From an uncultured Campylobacter sp. (GTDB taxonomy: Bacteria > Campylobacterota > Campylobacteria > Campylobacterales > Campylobacteraceae), in the NCBI RefSeq assembly GCF_938039205.1, contig NZ_CALHVM010000037.1:1-6287 (forward strand): a DNA stretch of 6,287 bases, written 5' to 3'. Positions within the stretch are counted from its first letter, which is position 1, and each line of letters opens with the position of its first letter. A program made the position numbers and the translations under genes. The notes beneath the pieces are model-generated. The model had not been told where the DNA came from and searched no databases. It saw nothing but the letters and a program-made list of their open reading frames with translations. This document shows, in pieces, positions 1 through 6,265 of the stretch.

Positions 1-46
1 GTATAAATAAATATAAAATTTACGCCCGAAATTTAGGCGTAAATTT
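1..46 (-). terminator. Probable intrinsic terminator of the lipoprotein-ftsY unit
   Basis: Positions 16-26 and 36-46 form an 11-bp perfect inverted repeat (AAATTTACGCC / GGCGTAAATTT) with a 9-nt loop. Read on the minus strand, the right arm is followed by a T-rich stretch (positions 15 to 1). The ftsY stop codon (33-35) lies within the loop, so the hairpin overlaps the coding end. Only the central GGCG part of the stem is GC-rich, so strength is moderate. Confidence 0.6.
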
Positions 47-902
47 CATCCACGATAGTATTTACGAAATCGTGCGGGTCAAATTTAACTAAATCGTTCA
101 TCGTTTCGCCTGTGCCGATGTAGAGTATCGGCAGCTCCAGCTCGCGCGCGACGCCGAAAAGCGCTCCGCCCTTTGGCGTGCCGTCAAGCTTGGTGATGAT
201 GACGCCCTCAAGCTTCACGATGTCGTTAAAGGCCTTTGCTTGAGCGAGGCCTGCGTTGCCCTGCGTGCCGTCAAGGATTAGGATCTTGCGGTGCGGCGCG
301 CCTGCGTATGCTCTGTCTGCGATGCGCACGATCTTGCTTAACTCATTGGCTAAATTAGTTTGATTTTGCAGGCGACCTGCGGTGTCTAGGATGACGTTGT
401 CTAGGTTTTTAGCGACAGCCGAGCTAATCGTGTCAAAGGCTACCGCGGACGGATCGTGGCCTTGCTGCGTAGCGACGATAGGAACGTCCGTCCTGATCGC
501 CCACTGGCGTAGCTGCTCGATGGCGCCGGCTCTAAACGTATCACAGGCGCCTAAAATAACGCTTTTGCTTTCATTTTTATATAAATTCGCAAGCTTTGCG
601 ATCGTGGTCGTTTTGCCAGCTCCGTTGACGCCCAAAATCAGCTCCACAAAAGGCTTTCCGCTTTTTGCCTCGCGCTCGTTTTCGTATATGAAATAGGTAT
701 TTAAAAGCCGCTTCAGATCGTCTTTTTTTACTTCGTTTTGCGGCGGCAGGTAGTAGAGGACCTCCTCGACGATCTCATAGGCTATGTCGGCTTCGAGCAG
801 GATCTCTTCTAAAATTTCCTTTGAGATTTTTTTATCGGCAGGTTTTGACGAGCGGATCGCCGCGAGCGTCTTATCAAGCCCCTTTTTTAAAAAGCCAAAC
901 AT
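33..902 (-). CDS. ftsY: Signal recognition particle receptor FtsY
   Basis: SRP-receptor GTPase of 289 aa that docks ribosome-nascent chain complexes, bound to Ffh/4.5S RNA, at the inner membrane for co-translational insertion. The N-terminus (residues 1-16) is a basic amphipathic helix typical of the FtsY membrane-targeting segment, followed by a helical N domain to about residue 80. The NG GTPase motifs are all visible: P-loop GVNGAGKTT (91-99), DTFRAGA (121-127), DTAGR (173-177), TKLDG (237-241) and GTGE (263-266), with the typical DPHDFV ending. The long acidic A domain of E. coli FtsY is absent, as is usual in Campylobacterota. The start is supported by a strong ribosome binding site inside the upstream lipoprotein gene, whose stop overlaps this ATG as TAATG. 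FtsY rather than Ffh, because there is no C-terminal M domain and the GVNGxGKTT form is FtsY-like. Confidence 0.97.
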   Translation of the reverse strand: MFGFLKKGLDKTLAAIRSSKPADKKISKEILEEILLEADIAYEIVEEVLYYLPPQNEVKKDDLKRLLNTYFIYENEREAKSGKPFVELILGVNGAGKTTTIAKLANLYKNESKSVILGACDTFRAGAIEQLRQWAIRTDVPIVATQQGHDPSAVAFDTISSAVAKNLDNVILDTAGRLQNQTNLANELSKIVRIADRAYAGAPHRKILILDGTQGNAGLAQAKAFNDIVKLEGVIITKLDGTPKGGALFGVARELELPILYIGTGETMNDLVKFDPHDFVNTIVDEIYA

Positions 903-1474
903 TAGTTGATCACCTTATTTATATCGCTTTCTAGCATCTCTTCTGGCACGAGTCCGACGTAGTGTGTGGCGTATTCGCCGTTTGGTTTATAAAGCACCAT
1001 GTATGGGATGCCCACGACTCCGCCCAGAGCCTTTGCGAAGAGGAAGTTGTTTTCGCCGTAGCTAATGCCGAAATTTATTTTAAATTTCTTCATAAATGCG
1101 TCTATCTCGTCTTTTGACTTGTCTTCCATTAGTACGCTTACGATTTTTAGCTTGCCTTTAAATTTATCGCTTAGGTTGTTTAGATGCGGGATTTCTGCCT
1201 TGCATGGCGGACACCAAGTAGCAAAAAAGTTAAACAAAATCGCCTCGTCATTGCCCTCGACTTTAAAGCCTTTGTCAAATTTTTGCAGCGTCATCTTGCT
1301 CTCGTCCATAAGGGTTAGCTCAAAAGAGGCCTCTATGCTTGTGCTTTGGCTAGGAGCAGACGTAGTTGTTGTTGGAGTCGCGTCGCTAGTTTTGTTTGCG
1401 TCGCTTTTATTTTCATTGTCGCAACCGCTTAAAAATAGCACCAAAAATGGTATAATCAAAAGATTTATTTTCAT
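902..1474 (-). CDS. TlpA/ResA-like thioredoxin-fold lipoprotein
   Basis: Predicted periplasm-facing thiol-disulfide protein of 190 aa. A lipoprotein signal peptide ends in the lipobox LSGC with Cys18 as the lipidation site. Residues 19-48 form a low-complexity Asn/Asp/Ser/Thr linker that would tether the domain to the membrane. The thioredoxin fold follows: FFATWCPPCKAEIPHL places the redox pair at Cys88 and Cys91 (CPPC), and GIPY (155-158) supplies the cis-proline. The CPPC active site and the WCxPC-AEIPxL context are typical of TlpA/ResA-type reductases, which often act in cytochrome c maturation or envelope thiol reduction; the actual partner is not shown here. An AGGA (1483-1486) lies 8 nt before the ATG. 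It is the first gene of a two-gene unit with ftsY, coupled through TAATG. No neighbouring ccs or dsb genes are in view. Confidence 0.9.
   Translation of the reverse strand: MKINLLIIPFLVLFLSGCDNENKSDANKTSDATPTTTTSAPSQSTSIEASFELTLMDESKMTLQKFDKGFKVEGNDEAILFNFFATWCPPCKAEIPHLNNLSDKFKGKLKIVSVLMEDKSKDEIDAFMKKFKINFGISYGENNFLFAKALGGVVGIPYMVLYKPNGEYATHYVGLVPEEMLESDINKVIN
908..916 (-). promoter_or_regulatory. Strong ribosome binding site for ftsY
   Basis: On the minus strand AAGGTGATC lies 5 nt before the ftsY ATG, inside the last codons of the lipoprotein gene. AGGTGATC is an 8-nt match to the complement of the conserved 16S rRNA 3' tail, unusually extended compared with the other sites in this window, and it fixes the ftsY start. 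Confidence 0.75.
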
Positions 1475-1510
1475 TTAATAATTCCTGTCTAAGATTGATT
1501 TTAGGCTTGA

Positions 1511-1516
1511 ATTATA
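1511..1516 (-). promoter_or_regulatory. -10 box of the lipoprotein-ftsY promoter
   Basis: The minus strand reads a perfect TATAAT here, preceded by AT-rich runs with no clear -35, as is usual for campylobacterotal sigma-70 promoters. A start site about 7 nt downstream would give a leader near 30 nt including the AGGA at 1483-1486. Confidence 0.55.
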
Positions 1517-1518
1517 CA
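1513..1518 (+). promoter_or_regulatory. Candidate -10 box for the five-gene plus-strand unit
   Basis: TATACA on the plus strand, partly overlapping the opposite-strand TATAAT. Transcription would begin near 1524-1527, at or next to the cyclo-ligase ATG, giving a leaderless or nearly leaderless message. The match is imperfect (4 of 6) and there is no clear -35; the promoter could instead lie inside the lipoprotein gene. Confidence 0.35.
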
Positions 1519-1526
1519 TAAAATTT

Positions 1527-2165
1527 ATGAAACGAGCGTTAAATTTGATAAAAGAAGAGTTTAGGCGTAACGCGAAACGGATTTTAAAAAAAGAGGTTCA
1601 AATTTCGGCGCGGGCAAAACACTACAAGATGTTTAAGCCGCTTTTAAATTTGCTAACCGAGCTTAAAGCGAAACGGATTTTGATATTTAATCCACTTTCT
1701 TATGAGCCAAATTGCTACATTTTGAGGCGCGAGCTAGCCAAAAGGTATGAAATTTTCGTTCCGTTTATGCTTGGTATTAGTTTAGAAATGGTAAAATCTA
1801 GGCTACCGCTTATATCTCGGACGAAATTTGGCGTAAAAGAGCCGCTAAGTACCAAGATATTTAAAAAGCGTATAGACGTAGCTATAGTTCCGACTCTCGG
1901 GGTGGACGGAAATATGGCGCGAATAGGGCACGGAAAAGGTTTTTACGATAGATTTTTTGCAAATTTGCCTTACCGACCTACCTTGATATTCGTTGAAATT
2001 TTAGACAATTTTACAAATGAAATCATATCCGAAGATCACGACGTTACTTGTGATTTTTACCTGACCCCGAGCAAAATTTATGTAAAAAGAGGAATCTATG
2101 ATAGATATTTTAATCGGCTTAGGAGCAGGTGCGGCGGGCGTTGGCGCAGGCTATCTCATCGCTAA
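1527..2165 (+). CDS. 5-formyltetrahydrofolate cyclo-ligase family protein
   Basis: Likely 5-formyl-THF cyclo-ligase (methenyl-THF synthetase), which uses ATP to convert 5-formyl-THF to 5,10-methenyl-THF and returns an inhibitory folate to the one-carbon pool. The 212-aa protein has the basic N-terminal helix region (KEEFRRNAKRIL) and the diagnostic motif around residues 125-143, with GVDG, RIGHGKGFYDR and a P before it; the GxGxGFYDR segment binds the phosphate/folate in this family. Sequence similarity is family-level and fairly divergent, and I assign no symbol. The ATG has no recognisable Shine-Dalgarno, and a TATACA box sits only 8 nt upstream, so a leaderless message is possible. The last 22 codons overlap rny by 68 bp and give an Arg-rich tail (191-212) that looks like an extension rather than part of the fold; family members usually end near where rny begins. 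Confidence 0.85.
   Translation: MKRALNLIKEEFRRNAKRILKKEVQISARAKHYKMFKPLLNLLTELKAKRILIFNPLSYEPNCYILRRELAKRYEIFVPFMLGISLEMVKSRLPLISRTKFGVKEPLSTKIFKKRIDVAIVPTLGVDGNMARIGHGKGFYDRFFANLPYRPTLIFVEILDNFTNEIISEDHDVTCDFYLTPSKIYVKRGIYDRYFNRLRSRCGGRWRRLSHR
2088..2093 (+). promoter_or_regulatory. Ribosome binding site of rny inside the cyclo-ligase gene
   Basis: AGAGGA ends 4 nt before the rny ATG and lies within the cyclo-ligase reading frame. It decides the rny start and shows that rny initiates internally, by reinitiation or independent ribosome entry. Confidence 0.75.
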
Positions 2166-3651
2166 AAAAATCAATGACGCAAACTACAATATATTTTTAG
2201 AGCAGGCTAAAGCAAAGGCTAAAGCGATAGAATTTGAGGCTGAGCGCACGCTAAAAGACGCTAAAATCCAAGTCCAAGAGGCTGAATTTGAAGCTAAGAA
2301 AAAATACGACGACAAAACCGTAAAACTCCAAAAAGAATACACTCAAAAATTTGAAGAGATCGGCAGAAAAGAGCAAACTCTGCTAAACGAGCAAGAAATT
2401 TTAAACGAAAGCAAGGCGGAGCTAGAAAAATCCCGAAATGAAGCAAAAAGCGTCTACGAGGAAGGAATCGGGCTAAAAGCAAGCTATCAAGCTAAACTAC
2501 AAGAGGCGCTAAAAGTACTCGAACATGCCGCCGGTCTCACGCAAGAAGAGGCGCGTGAAGAGGTGCTAAAAAAAGTAGAGGAAAAAAGCCGTGCTGAGAT
2601 AGCTCACATCGTACGAAAACACGAAGAAGAGGCTAAACGCGAGGCTAAAAAGCGCGTGAATTATATCCTTGCGCAGGCTACGTCTAGGTTTGCAGGTGAG
2701 TTTGCCGCCGAACGTCTGATAAACGTCGTAGATATCAAAAATGACGAGCTAAAAGGCCGCATAATCGGCAAAGAAGGCCGCAATATCAAGACTCTGGAAA
2801 TGGTGCTAGGCGTGGATATCATCATTGACGATATGCCGCACGCTATCACGCTAAGCAGCTTTAACCTCTATAGAAGGGCGATCGCGACGCGCGTGATAGA
2901 GCTTTTGGTGCAAGACGGCCGCATACAGCCGGCAAGGATAGAGGATCTACATAAAAAAGTGTGTGAAGAATTTGAAGCCTCGATCTTGGAGGAGGGGGAA
3001 AATATCGTCATCGACCTAGGCCTTAGCAAAATCCATCCGGAGATAATGAAACTAATCGGTAAGCTAAAATTTAGAGCTAGCTACGGACAAAACGCCCTAG
3101 CTCACAGCCTCGAGGTGGCCCATCTTGCTGGCATCATCGCGGCTGAAACGGGCGGAGACGAAAAGCTGGCTAAAAGAGCAGGCTTGCTACATGACATTGG
3201 GAAGGCTTTGACGCATGAATTTGAGGGCAGCCACGTCGATTTGGGCGCTGAAATTTGCAAACGCTACAAAGAACACCCCGTCGTCATAAACGCCATCTAC
3301 GCCCACCACGGGCACGAGGAGGCAACTAGCGTAGAAAGCGCCGCCGTTTGCGCTGCGGACGCTCTGAGCGCGGCTCGCCCCGGAGCTCGTAGAGAGGTGT
3401 TAGAGAGCTTCCTAAAACGCGTCGAAGAGATAGAAAACATCGCAAAAAGTAAAGAAGGCATCAAGCAAGCCTACGCGATAAACGCGGGCCGCGAGATCCG
3501 CGTCATCGCAAACGCCAAGCTCATCAACGACGACGAAGCGGTGCTAGTAGCTAAAGAGATCGCCGCAGAGATCGAGAGTAAGGTGCAGTATCCGGGCGAG
3601 ATCAAAGTAAACGTGATCCGCGAAACTAGAGCTATAGAAATGGCGAAATAG
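2098..3651 (+). CDS. rny: Ribonuclease Y
   Basis: Membrane-anchored endoribonuclease of 517 aa that initiates mRNA decay, a normal length for RNase Y. Domain order: a glycine-rich N-terminal transmembrane anchor (about 3-22), a long charged Glu/Lys/Ala coiled coil (about 30-200), a KH RNA-binding domain whose GxxG loop lies in GRIIGKEGRNIK (220-231), and a metal-binding HD domain. In the HD domain one sees His336 (HSLEVAHL), the His365-Asp366 pair in LLHDIGKA, HH at 403-404 and the conserved ARPGARRE (426-433). The ATG is supported by AGAGGA 4 nt upstream and by the anchor starting directly at Met1. It begins inside the preceding cyclo-ligase gene in another frame (68-bp overlap) and is followed 18 bp later by the SYLF gene. 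Campylobacterota lacking RNase E are known to rely on RNase Y and RNase J; that role here is inferred. Confidence 0.97.
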   Translation: MIDILIGLGAGAAGVGAGYLIAKKINDANYNIFLEQAKAKAKAIEFEAERTLKDAKIQVQEAEFEAKKKYDDKTVKLQKEYTQKFEEIGRKEQTLLNEQEILNESKAELEKSRNEAKSVYEEGIGLKASYQAKLQEALKVLEHAAGLTQEEAREEVLKKVEEKSRAEIAHIVRKHEEEAKREAKKRVNYILAQATSRFAGEFAAERLINVVDIKNDELKGRIIGKEGRNIKTLEMVLGVDIIIDDMPHAITLSSFNLYRRAIATRVIELLVQDGRIQPARIEDLHKKVCEEFEASILEEGENIVIDLGLSKIHPEIMKLIGKLKFRASYGQNALAHSLEVAHLAGIIAAETGGDEKLAKRAGLLHDIGKALTHEFEGSHVDLGAEICKRYKEHPVVINAIYAHHGHEEATSVESAAVCAADALSAARPGARREVLESFLKRVEEIENIAKSKEGIKQAYAINAGREIRVIANAKLINDDEAVLVAKEIAAEIESKVQYPGEIKVNVIRETRAIEMAK

Positions 3652-3669
3652 GTCAAATTTAGGTAGAAA

Positions 3670-4260
3670 ATGAGAAAAATTTTACTAGCGATTTTTTGCG
3701 TTTTGGCTCTAGCAGCAAACGACGAGCTCGTGCTAAACGCGTCAAATTCTTTTACGACGACGATGCGTAAAAACTCGGACGCACCGGTTAAGGCTTTGCT
3801 CCAAAATGCAAAAGCGGTCGTCGTTTTTCCAAGTATCACCAAGGTGGGCTTTGTACTGGGCGGTATGCGCGGCAAGGGCGTGATGCTCGTGGGAAATCCG
3901 TATGCGCCAAGTGAAATGATGGTCGTGGACATTAGCGGCGGCAGTATCGGGCTGCAGGTTGGTTACGAAAATAGTTCGCTAGTGCTTTTTATCCTAAAAG
4001 ATAGCCTCGTAGCCGATATAAAAGACGCTAAAATCACGATAAACGCCGACGCATCGTTTGCATTTGCCGATACGGGTAAATTTTACGGAAAAGTGAGCGA
4101 TTTTAGCTTTACGAGCGATATCTACGCATATACGGACAACGACGGGTTTTTTGCGGGGGCGAGCTTTGGCGGAGCGGTGCTAGCTAAAACTAACGACGCG
4201 CCTCTAAGGATGGATAGCTATGGATATAACGCGCTAATGGGCGCTATCTCAAAATACTAA
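3670..4260 (+). CDS. SYLF/Ysc84 lipid-binding domain protein, exported
   Basis: Small exported protein (196 aa) with a SYLF (Ysc84) domain. Residues 1-15 are a Sec signal peptide (basic MRK, hydrophobic core, ALA-A cleavage region), so the mature protein should be periplasmic; there is no lipobox. Family hallmarks are AKAVVVFPSITKVGFVLGG (48-66), GKGVML (68-73), SGGSIGLQVGYE (89-100) and a late YTDNDGFFAGASFGGAVL (154-171). Eukaryotic SYLF proteins bind phosphoinositides, and bacterial members are usually annotated as lipid-binding, but substrate and role in bacteria are poorly defined. An AGG 6 nt before the ATG supports the start. It lies 18 bp after rny and 9 bp before the DedA-like gene, so it is probably co-transcribed with both. 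Confidence 0.88.
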   Translation: MRKILLAIFCVLALAANDELVLNASNSFTTTMRKNSDAPVKALLQNAKAVVVFPSITKVGFVLGGMRGKGVMLVGNPYAPSEMMVVDISGGSIGLQVGYENSSLVLFILKDSLVADIKDAKITINADASFAFADTGKFYGKVSDFSFTSDIYAYTDNDGFFAGASFGGAVLAKTNDAPLRMDSYGYNALMGAISKY

Positions 4261-4263
4261 AGG
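4259..4263 (+). promoter_or_regulatory. Ribosome binding site deciding the TTG start of the DedA-like gene
   Basis: AAAGG overlaps the TAA stop of the SYLF gene and sits 6 nt before the TTG at 4270. The only nearby ATG (4279) would have it 15 nt away, which is too far, so TTG is the better start. Confidence 0.65.
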
Positions 4264-4269
4264 CCAAAT

Positions 4270-4842
4270 TTGCAAGAGATGCTAACCTCGCTATCGACCT
4301 ACGGGTACGTGATAGTGTTTTTATATTCGCTTGGAGGAGGCATGGTTGCTATCATCGCAGCTGGCGTGCTAGCTCATCTAGGCAAGATGGACATAACCGT
4401 GAGTATCGTACTGGCGGCGGTCGCTAACGCTATCGGCGATACGCTGCTTTTTTACGTCAGCAGGTATAACCGCGCTGCCGTGATGCCGTATCTGGCTAGA
4501 CATAAACGCAAGCTTGCCTTCTCTCAAATTTTATTCAAGCAGCACGGAAATAAAATAATATTTTTCAAAAAATTTATCTACGGACTAAAGACTCTCATAC
4601 CGCTTGCTATCGGACTTACGAAGTATTCGTTTGCCAAATTTAGCGTCATAAACGTTGTTAGCGCGGTAGCTTGGGCAGTTTTGCTCGGGCTTGGTAGCTT
4701 TTGGGCGGGCGAGGCGTTTGAGCGGGCGTGGGATTTTATGGGCGAAAACGGCTGGCTGATGCCGGTTGCGATGTTTTCGCTACTGACTCTCATCTGGGTA
4801 TATCTACAACAAGCGACGAAAAAGAAAGGAAGGTCGGAATGA
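4270..4842 (+). CDS. DedA-family (SNARE-associated/VTT) membrane protein
   Basis: Polytopic inner-membrane protein of 190 aa. Hydrophobic segments are visible at about 11-35, 44-63, 104-117, 126-147 and 163-179, with a basic C-terminal tail (KKKGRSE). The DedA pattern is seen in the re-entrant-type glycine-rich stretch (21-37), in NAIGDTLLFYVSRY (53-66), and in FFKKFIYGLKTLIPLAIGL (98-116) followed by W-A-V-L-G-L-G-F-W-A-G. DedA proteins include undecaprenyl-phosphate and phospholipid translocases; which substrate applies here cannot be read. Unusually, the Glu/Pro-Ser-E motif of the first half is replaced by SLGGGMVAIIAAG, and the RF-PG-R motif by KF-YG-K. The TTG start is preferred because AAAGG lies 6 nt upstream, whereas the ATG at 4279 has no properly spaced site. 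The stop overlaps the next start as ATGA. Confidence 0.82.
   Translation: MQEMLTSLSTYGYVIVFLYSLGGGMVAIIAAGVLAHLGKMDITVSIVLAAVANAIGDTLLFYVSRYNRAAVMPYLARHKRKLAFSQILFKQHGNKIIFFKKFIYGLKTLIPLAIGLTKYSFAKFSVINVVSAVAWAVLLGLGSFWAGEAFERAWDFMGENGWLMPVAMFSLLTLIWVYLQQATKKKGRSE
4827..4833 (+). promoter_or_regulatory. Ribosome binding site of the DUF945 gene
   Basis: AGGAAGG with 5-nt spacing to the ATG at 4839, within the final codons of the DedA-like gene. It supports the shorter start over the in-frame ATG at 4728. Confidence 0.75.
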
Positions 4843-6152
4843 AAAAGGTACTGATTGTATTGGTGATTATAGCCGCAGTGGTTTTTGGCGGGCTAAAATT
4901 TAACGCAAACAAGGTGGAGGAAAAATATAACGAGGCTTTGAATCTAATCAAAGCAAACGGTATGGAGGTCAAAAACAGCGTATTTGAGGGCGGTCTGCTA
5001 AAGTCGCACGCAAACTATGACGTAGTTTTGTCTAAAGGTTACATAAACGAGATCATTTCTCTTGGCGAAGAGTACGGCGCGCCCGAGGATCTGGCGATAA
5101 AAATCGACATGAATATATCGCACGGCTTTGACAGTTTGCTAGGTAAATTTGAGGTTGCGGGCGATGCCGAGTTTTTAAACGATCCGTATAAAAATTTTAT
5201 CAAAGAGATATTTGATACTACAAGACCTATCAAATTTCACGCGGACGGCGCTTCGGGCGGAGATAAAAAATTTGTCTTTGAGCTAGTCGGAGTGCAAAAA
5301 GAACAAGACGGTAATAAGCTAAATCTGGCTAAATCGTTTTTAAATTTTGATTTAAACGGCGAAAAGAAAATAACCGGAGCTACTTTTGTAAATGATTTCA
5401 TAGACTTTGCTCGCAAACAAGGCGTCGCTATAAAGATAAAAAATATCGACTACGACGTGAAGTACGAAACTCCGATCGAGCCGAAAATGATCTCTAAAGC
5501 GCTTGTAAATAGCACTTATAAATTTGAGCTTGGCGGTATAGACGTCATTTCGGGCGCCGAGGCTCTGCAGATCGGAAAGATAGCGAGCAACTCCAAGCTA
5601 ACCGTGCTAAGCGATACTCTAACGCAGGACGATACGAGTACTATAGAAAAAATAAAATATGGAAAATATGAATTTAAAGACTTTTTGATCAAAACGAAAT
5701 TTGCAAATTTAGATAAAGGTGCGTTTGAGGATATTATTAATGCAAAGGGAGAGCCTGAAGCTCAGCTTGCGACGATAATGCAAGCGCTTGATAAATTTAT
5801 AAAAAGAGCGCCGAAACTTACATTTGACAATTTAAATTTTAAAAATGCGGCAGGTAAGAGTTATGTCTCAAATTTTGAGATTTCTATCGATCCGGACGGC
5901 ATAGATACTCAAAATCTGCTTGAAAATATCCCGACTGCTATAAATTTTAGCGGTAAAATCGAGCTTGATACGACGCCAGGAGAGTTTATGTTCGGCAGCG
6001 GCGAGGAAAAAGAGGGGATAAATGCCATGCTCGTAAACGGCGGACTATTTAAAGAAAACGGCGGCAAATACGTAACTATCTTTAAATACAATAAAAGAAC
6101 GCAAGATTTGATCTTTAATGAAAATTTATCCTTAAAATCTCTTCTTCAATAA
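4839..6152 (+). CDS. DUF945 (YdgA-like) envelope protein
   Basis: A 437-aa protein with an uncleaved N-terminal membrane segment (about 4-19, after MKK) and a large, charged, beta-rich periplasmic body. The layout matches the DUF945/YdgA family: a hydrophobic anchor, a K-VEEKYNEAL helix, a FEGGLLKSHANYDV strand pair near 49-62, repeated amphipathic strands, and the conserved-looking KYGKYEFKDFLIKTKFANLD (273-292). Function of the family is unknown; membership rests on pattern and is not a domain search result. The start at 4839 is chosen over an in-frame ATG at 4728 because it has AGGAAGG 5 nt upstream, forms an ATGA overlap with the DedA-like stop, and puts the membrane anchor at the very N-terminus; the longer version would add 37 out-of-character residues. 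It is the last gene of the plus-strand run, followed by a hairpin terminator. Confidence 0.8.
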   Translation: MKKVLIVLVIIAAVVFGGLKFNANKVEEKYNEALNLIKANGMEVKNSVFEGGLLKSHANYDVVLSKGYINEIISLGEEYGAPEDLAIKIDMNISHGFDSLLGKFEVAGDAEFLNDPYKNFIKEIFDTTRPIKFHADGASGGDKKFVFELVGVQKEQDGNKLNLAKSFLNFDLNGEKKITGATFVNDFIDFARKQGVAIKIKNIDYDVKYETPIEPKMISKALVNSTYKFELGGIDVISGAEALQIGKIASNSKLTVLSDTLTQDDTSTIEKIKYGKYEFKDFLIKTKFANLDKGAFEDIINAKGEPEAQLATIMQALDKFIKRAPKLTFDNLNFKNAAGKSYVSNFEISIDPDGIDTQNLLENIPTAINFSGKIELDTTPGEFMFGSGEEKEGINAMLVNGGLFKENGGKYVTIFKYNKRTQDLIFNENLSLKSLLQ

Positions 6153-6157
6153 AATTC

Positions 6158-6200
6158 AACATGCTTAGACAAATTTTATGTTTGTTTAAGCATGTTTTCT
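6158..6200 (+). terminator. Probable terminator of the five-gene unit
   Basis: Six bases after the DUF945 stop, 6158-6173 pairs with 6181-6196: a 10-bp perfect outer stem (AACATGCTTA / TAAGCATGTT), a G-U pair, then 5 more pairs (ACAAA / TTTGT) around a 7-nt loop. A short TT run then TATATAAT follows. The stem is long but AT-rich and the U tract is short, so it may act as a terminator or as a 3'-end stabilising hairpin. Confidence 0.65.
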
Positions 6201-6201
6201 A

Positions 6202-6207
6202 TATAAT
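6202..6207 (+). promoter_or_regulatory. Candidate -10 box upstream of the rRNA-type leader
   Basis: Perfect TATAAT directly after the terminator hairpin, with only T-rich sequence in place of a -35. It would start a transcript near 6214 that runs into the boxA-like element; it could also be a chance match in AT-rich sequence. Confidence 0.35.
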
Positions 6208-6215
6208 TCACTTTC

Positions 6216-6239
6216 CGCTTCACAGAAAGCGAGTTTTTT
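6216..6239 (+). terminator. Short hairpin followed by six T residues
   Basis: CGCTT (6216-6220) pairs with AAGCG (6227-6231) around a 6-nt loop, followed by AG and TTTTTT (6234-6239). It has terminator shape but only 5 base pairs. The T tract may instead be the upstream T-rich part of the promoter at 6250-6258. Confidence 0.35.
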
Positions 6240-6249
6240 AAATTAACAC

Positions 6250-6258
6250 TGTTAAACT
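6250..6258 (+). promoter_or_regulatory. Candidate extended -10 promoter of the rRNA leader
   Basis: TGTTAAACT fits an extended -10 (TGn followed by TAAACT, 4 of 6 to TATAAT) with the tract TTTTTTAAATTAA upstream, a common layout in this phylum. The start site would fall near 6265, at the beginning of the boxA-like sequence. Confidence 0.35.
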
Positions 6259-6265
6259 AATTAGT

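Noticed and set aside
382..696. Plus-strand open frame of 104 codons opposite ftsY
   Set aside because: It is antisense to well-conserved GTPase motifs, has no ribosome binding site, and its product resembles no family I know; it is a shadow of ftsY.
1065..1478. Plus-strand open frame of 137 codons opposite the thioredoxin lipoprotein
   Set aside because: The opposite strand has a lipobox, CPPC site and cis-proline, so this frame is a reverse-strand artefact of that composition.
1572..1681. 14-nt direct repeat GCGAAACGGATTTT at 1572-1585 and 1668-1681
   Set aside because: Both copies encode AKRIL in the same frame, 32 codons apart, in a Lys/Arg-rich protein; two copies only and no flanking similarity, so coincidence or minor internal duplication.
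2163..2170. A7 run at the end of the cyclo-ligase gene, as a slippage or frameshift site
   Set aside because: The cyclo-ligase stop TAA falls on the run and rny reads through it as AAA AAA; neither product needs a frameshift, and short A runs are common in this genome type.
2989..3000. G-rich stretch in rny as a phase-variable tract
   Set aside because: The longest G run is only about five bases and it sits in a conserved housekeeping gene; Campylobacter phase-variable tracts are usually longer.
3471..3932. Minus-strand open frame of 153 codons spanning the rny/SYLF junction
   Set aside because: It is antisense to two confident genes, composition-driven, with no plausible start site.
4728..4838. 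In-frame upstream extension of the DUF945 protein by 37 residues
   Set aside because: It lies wholly within the DedA-like gene, has no well-spaced ribosome binding site, and would push the membrane anchor away from the N-terminus.
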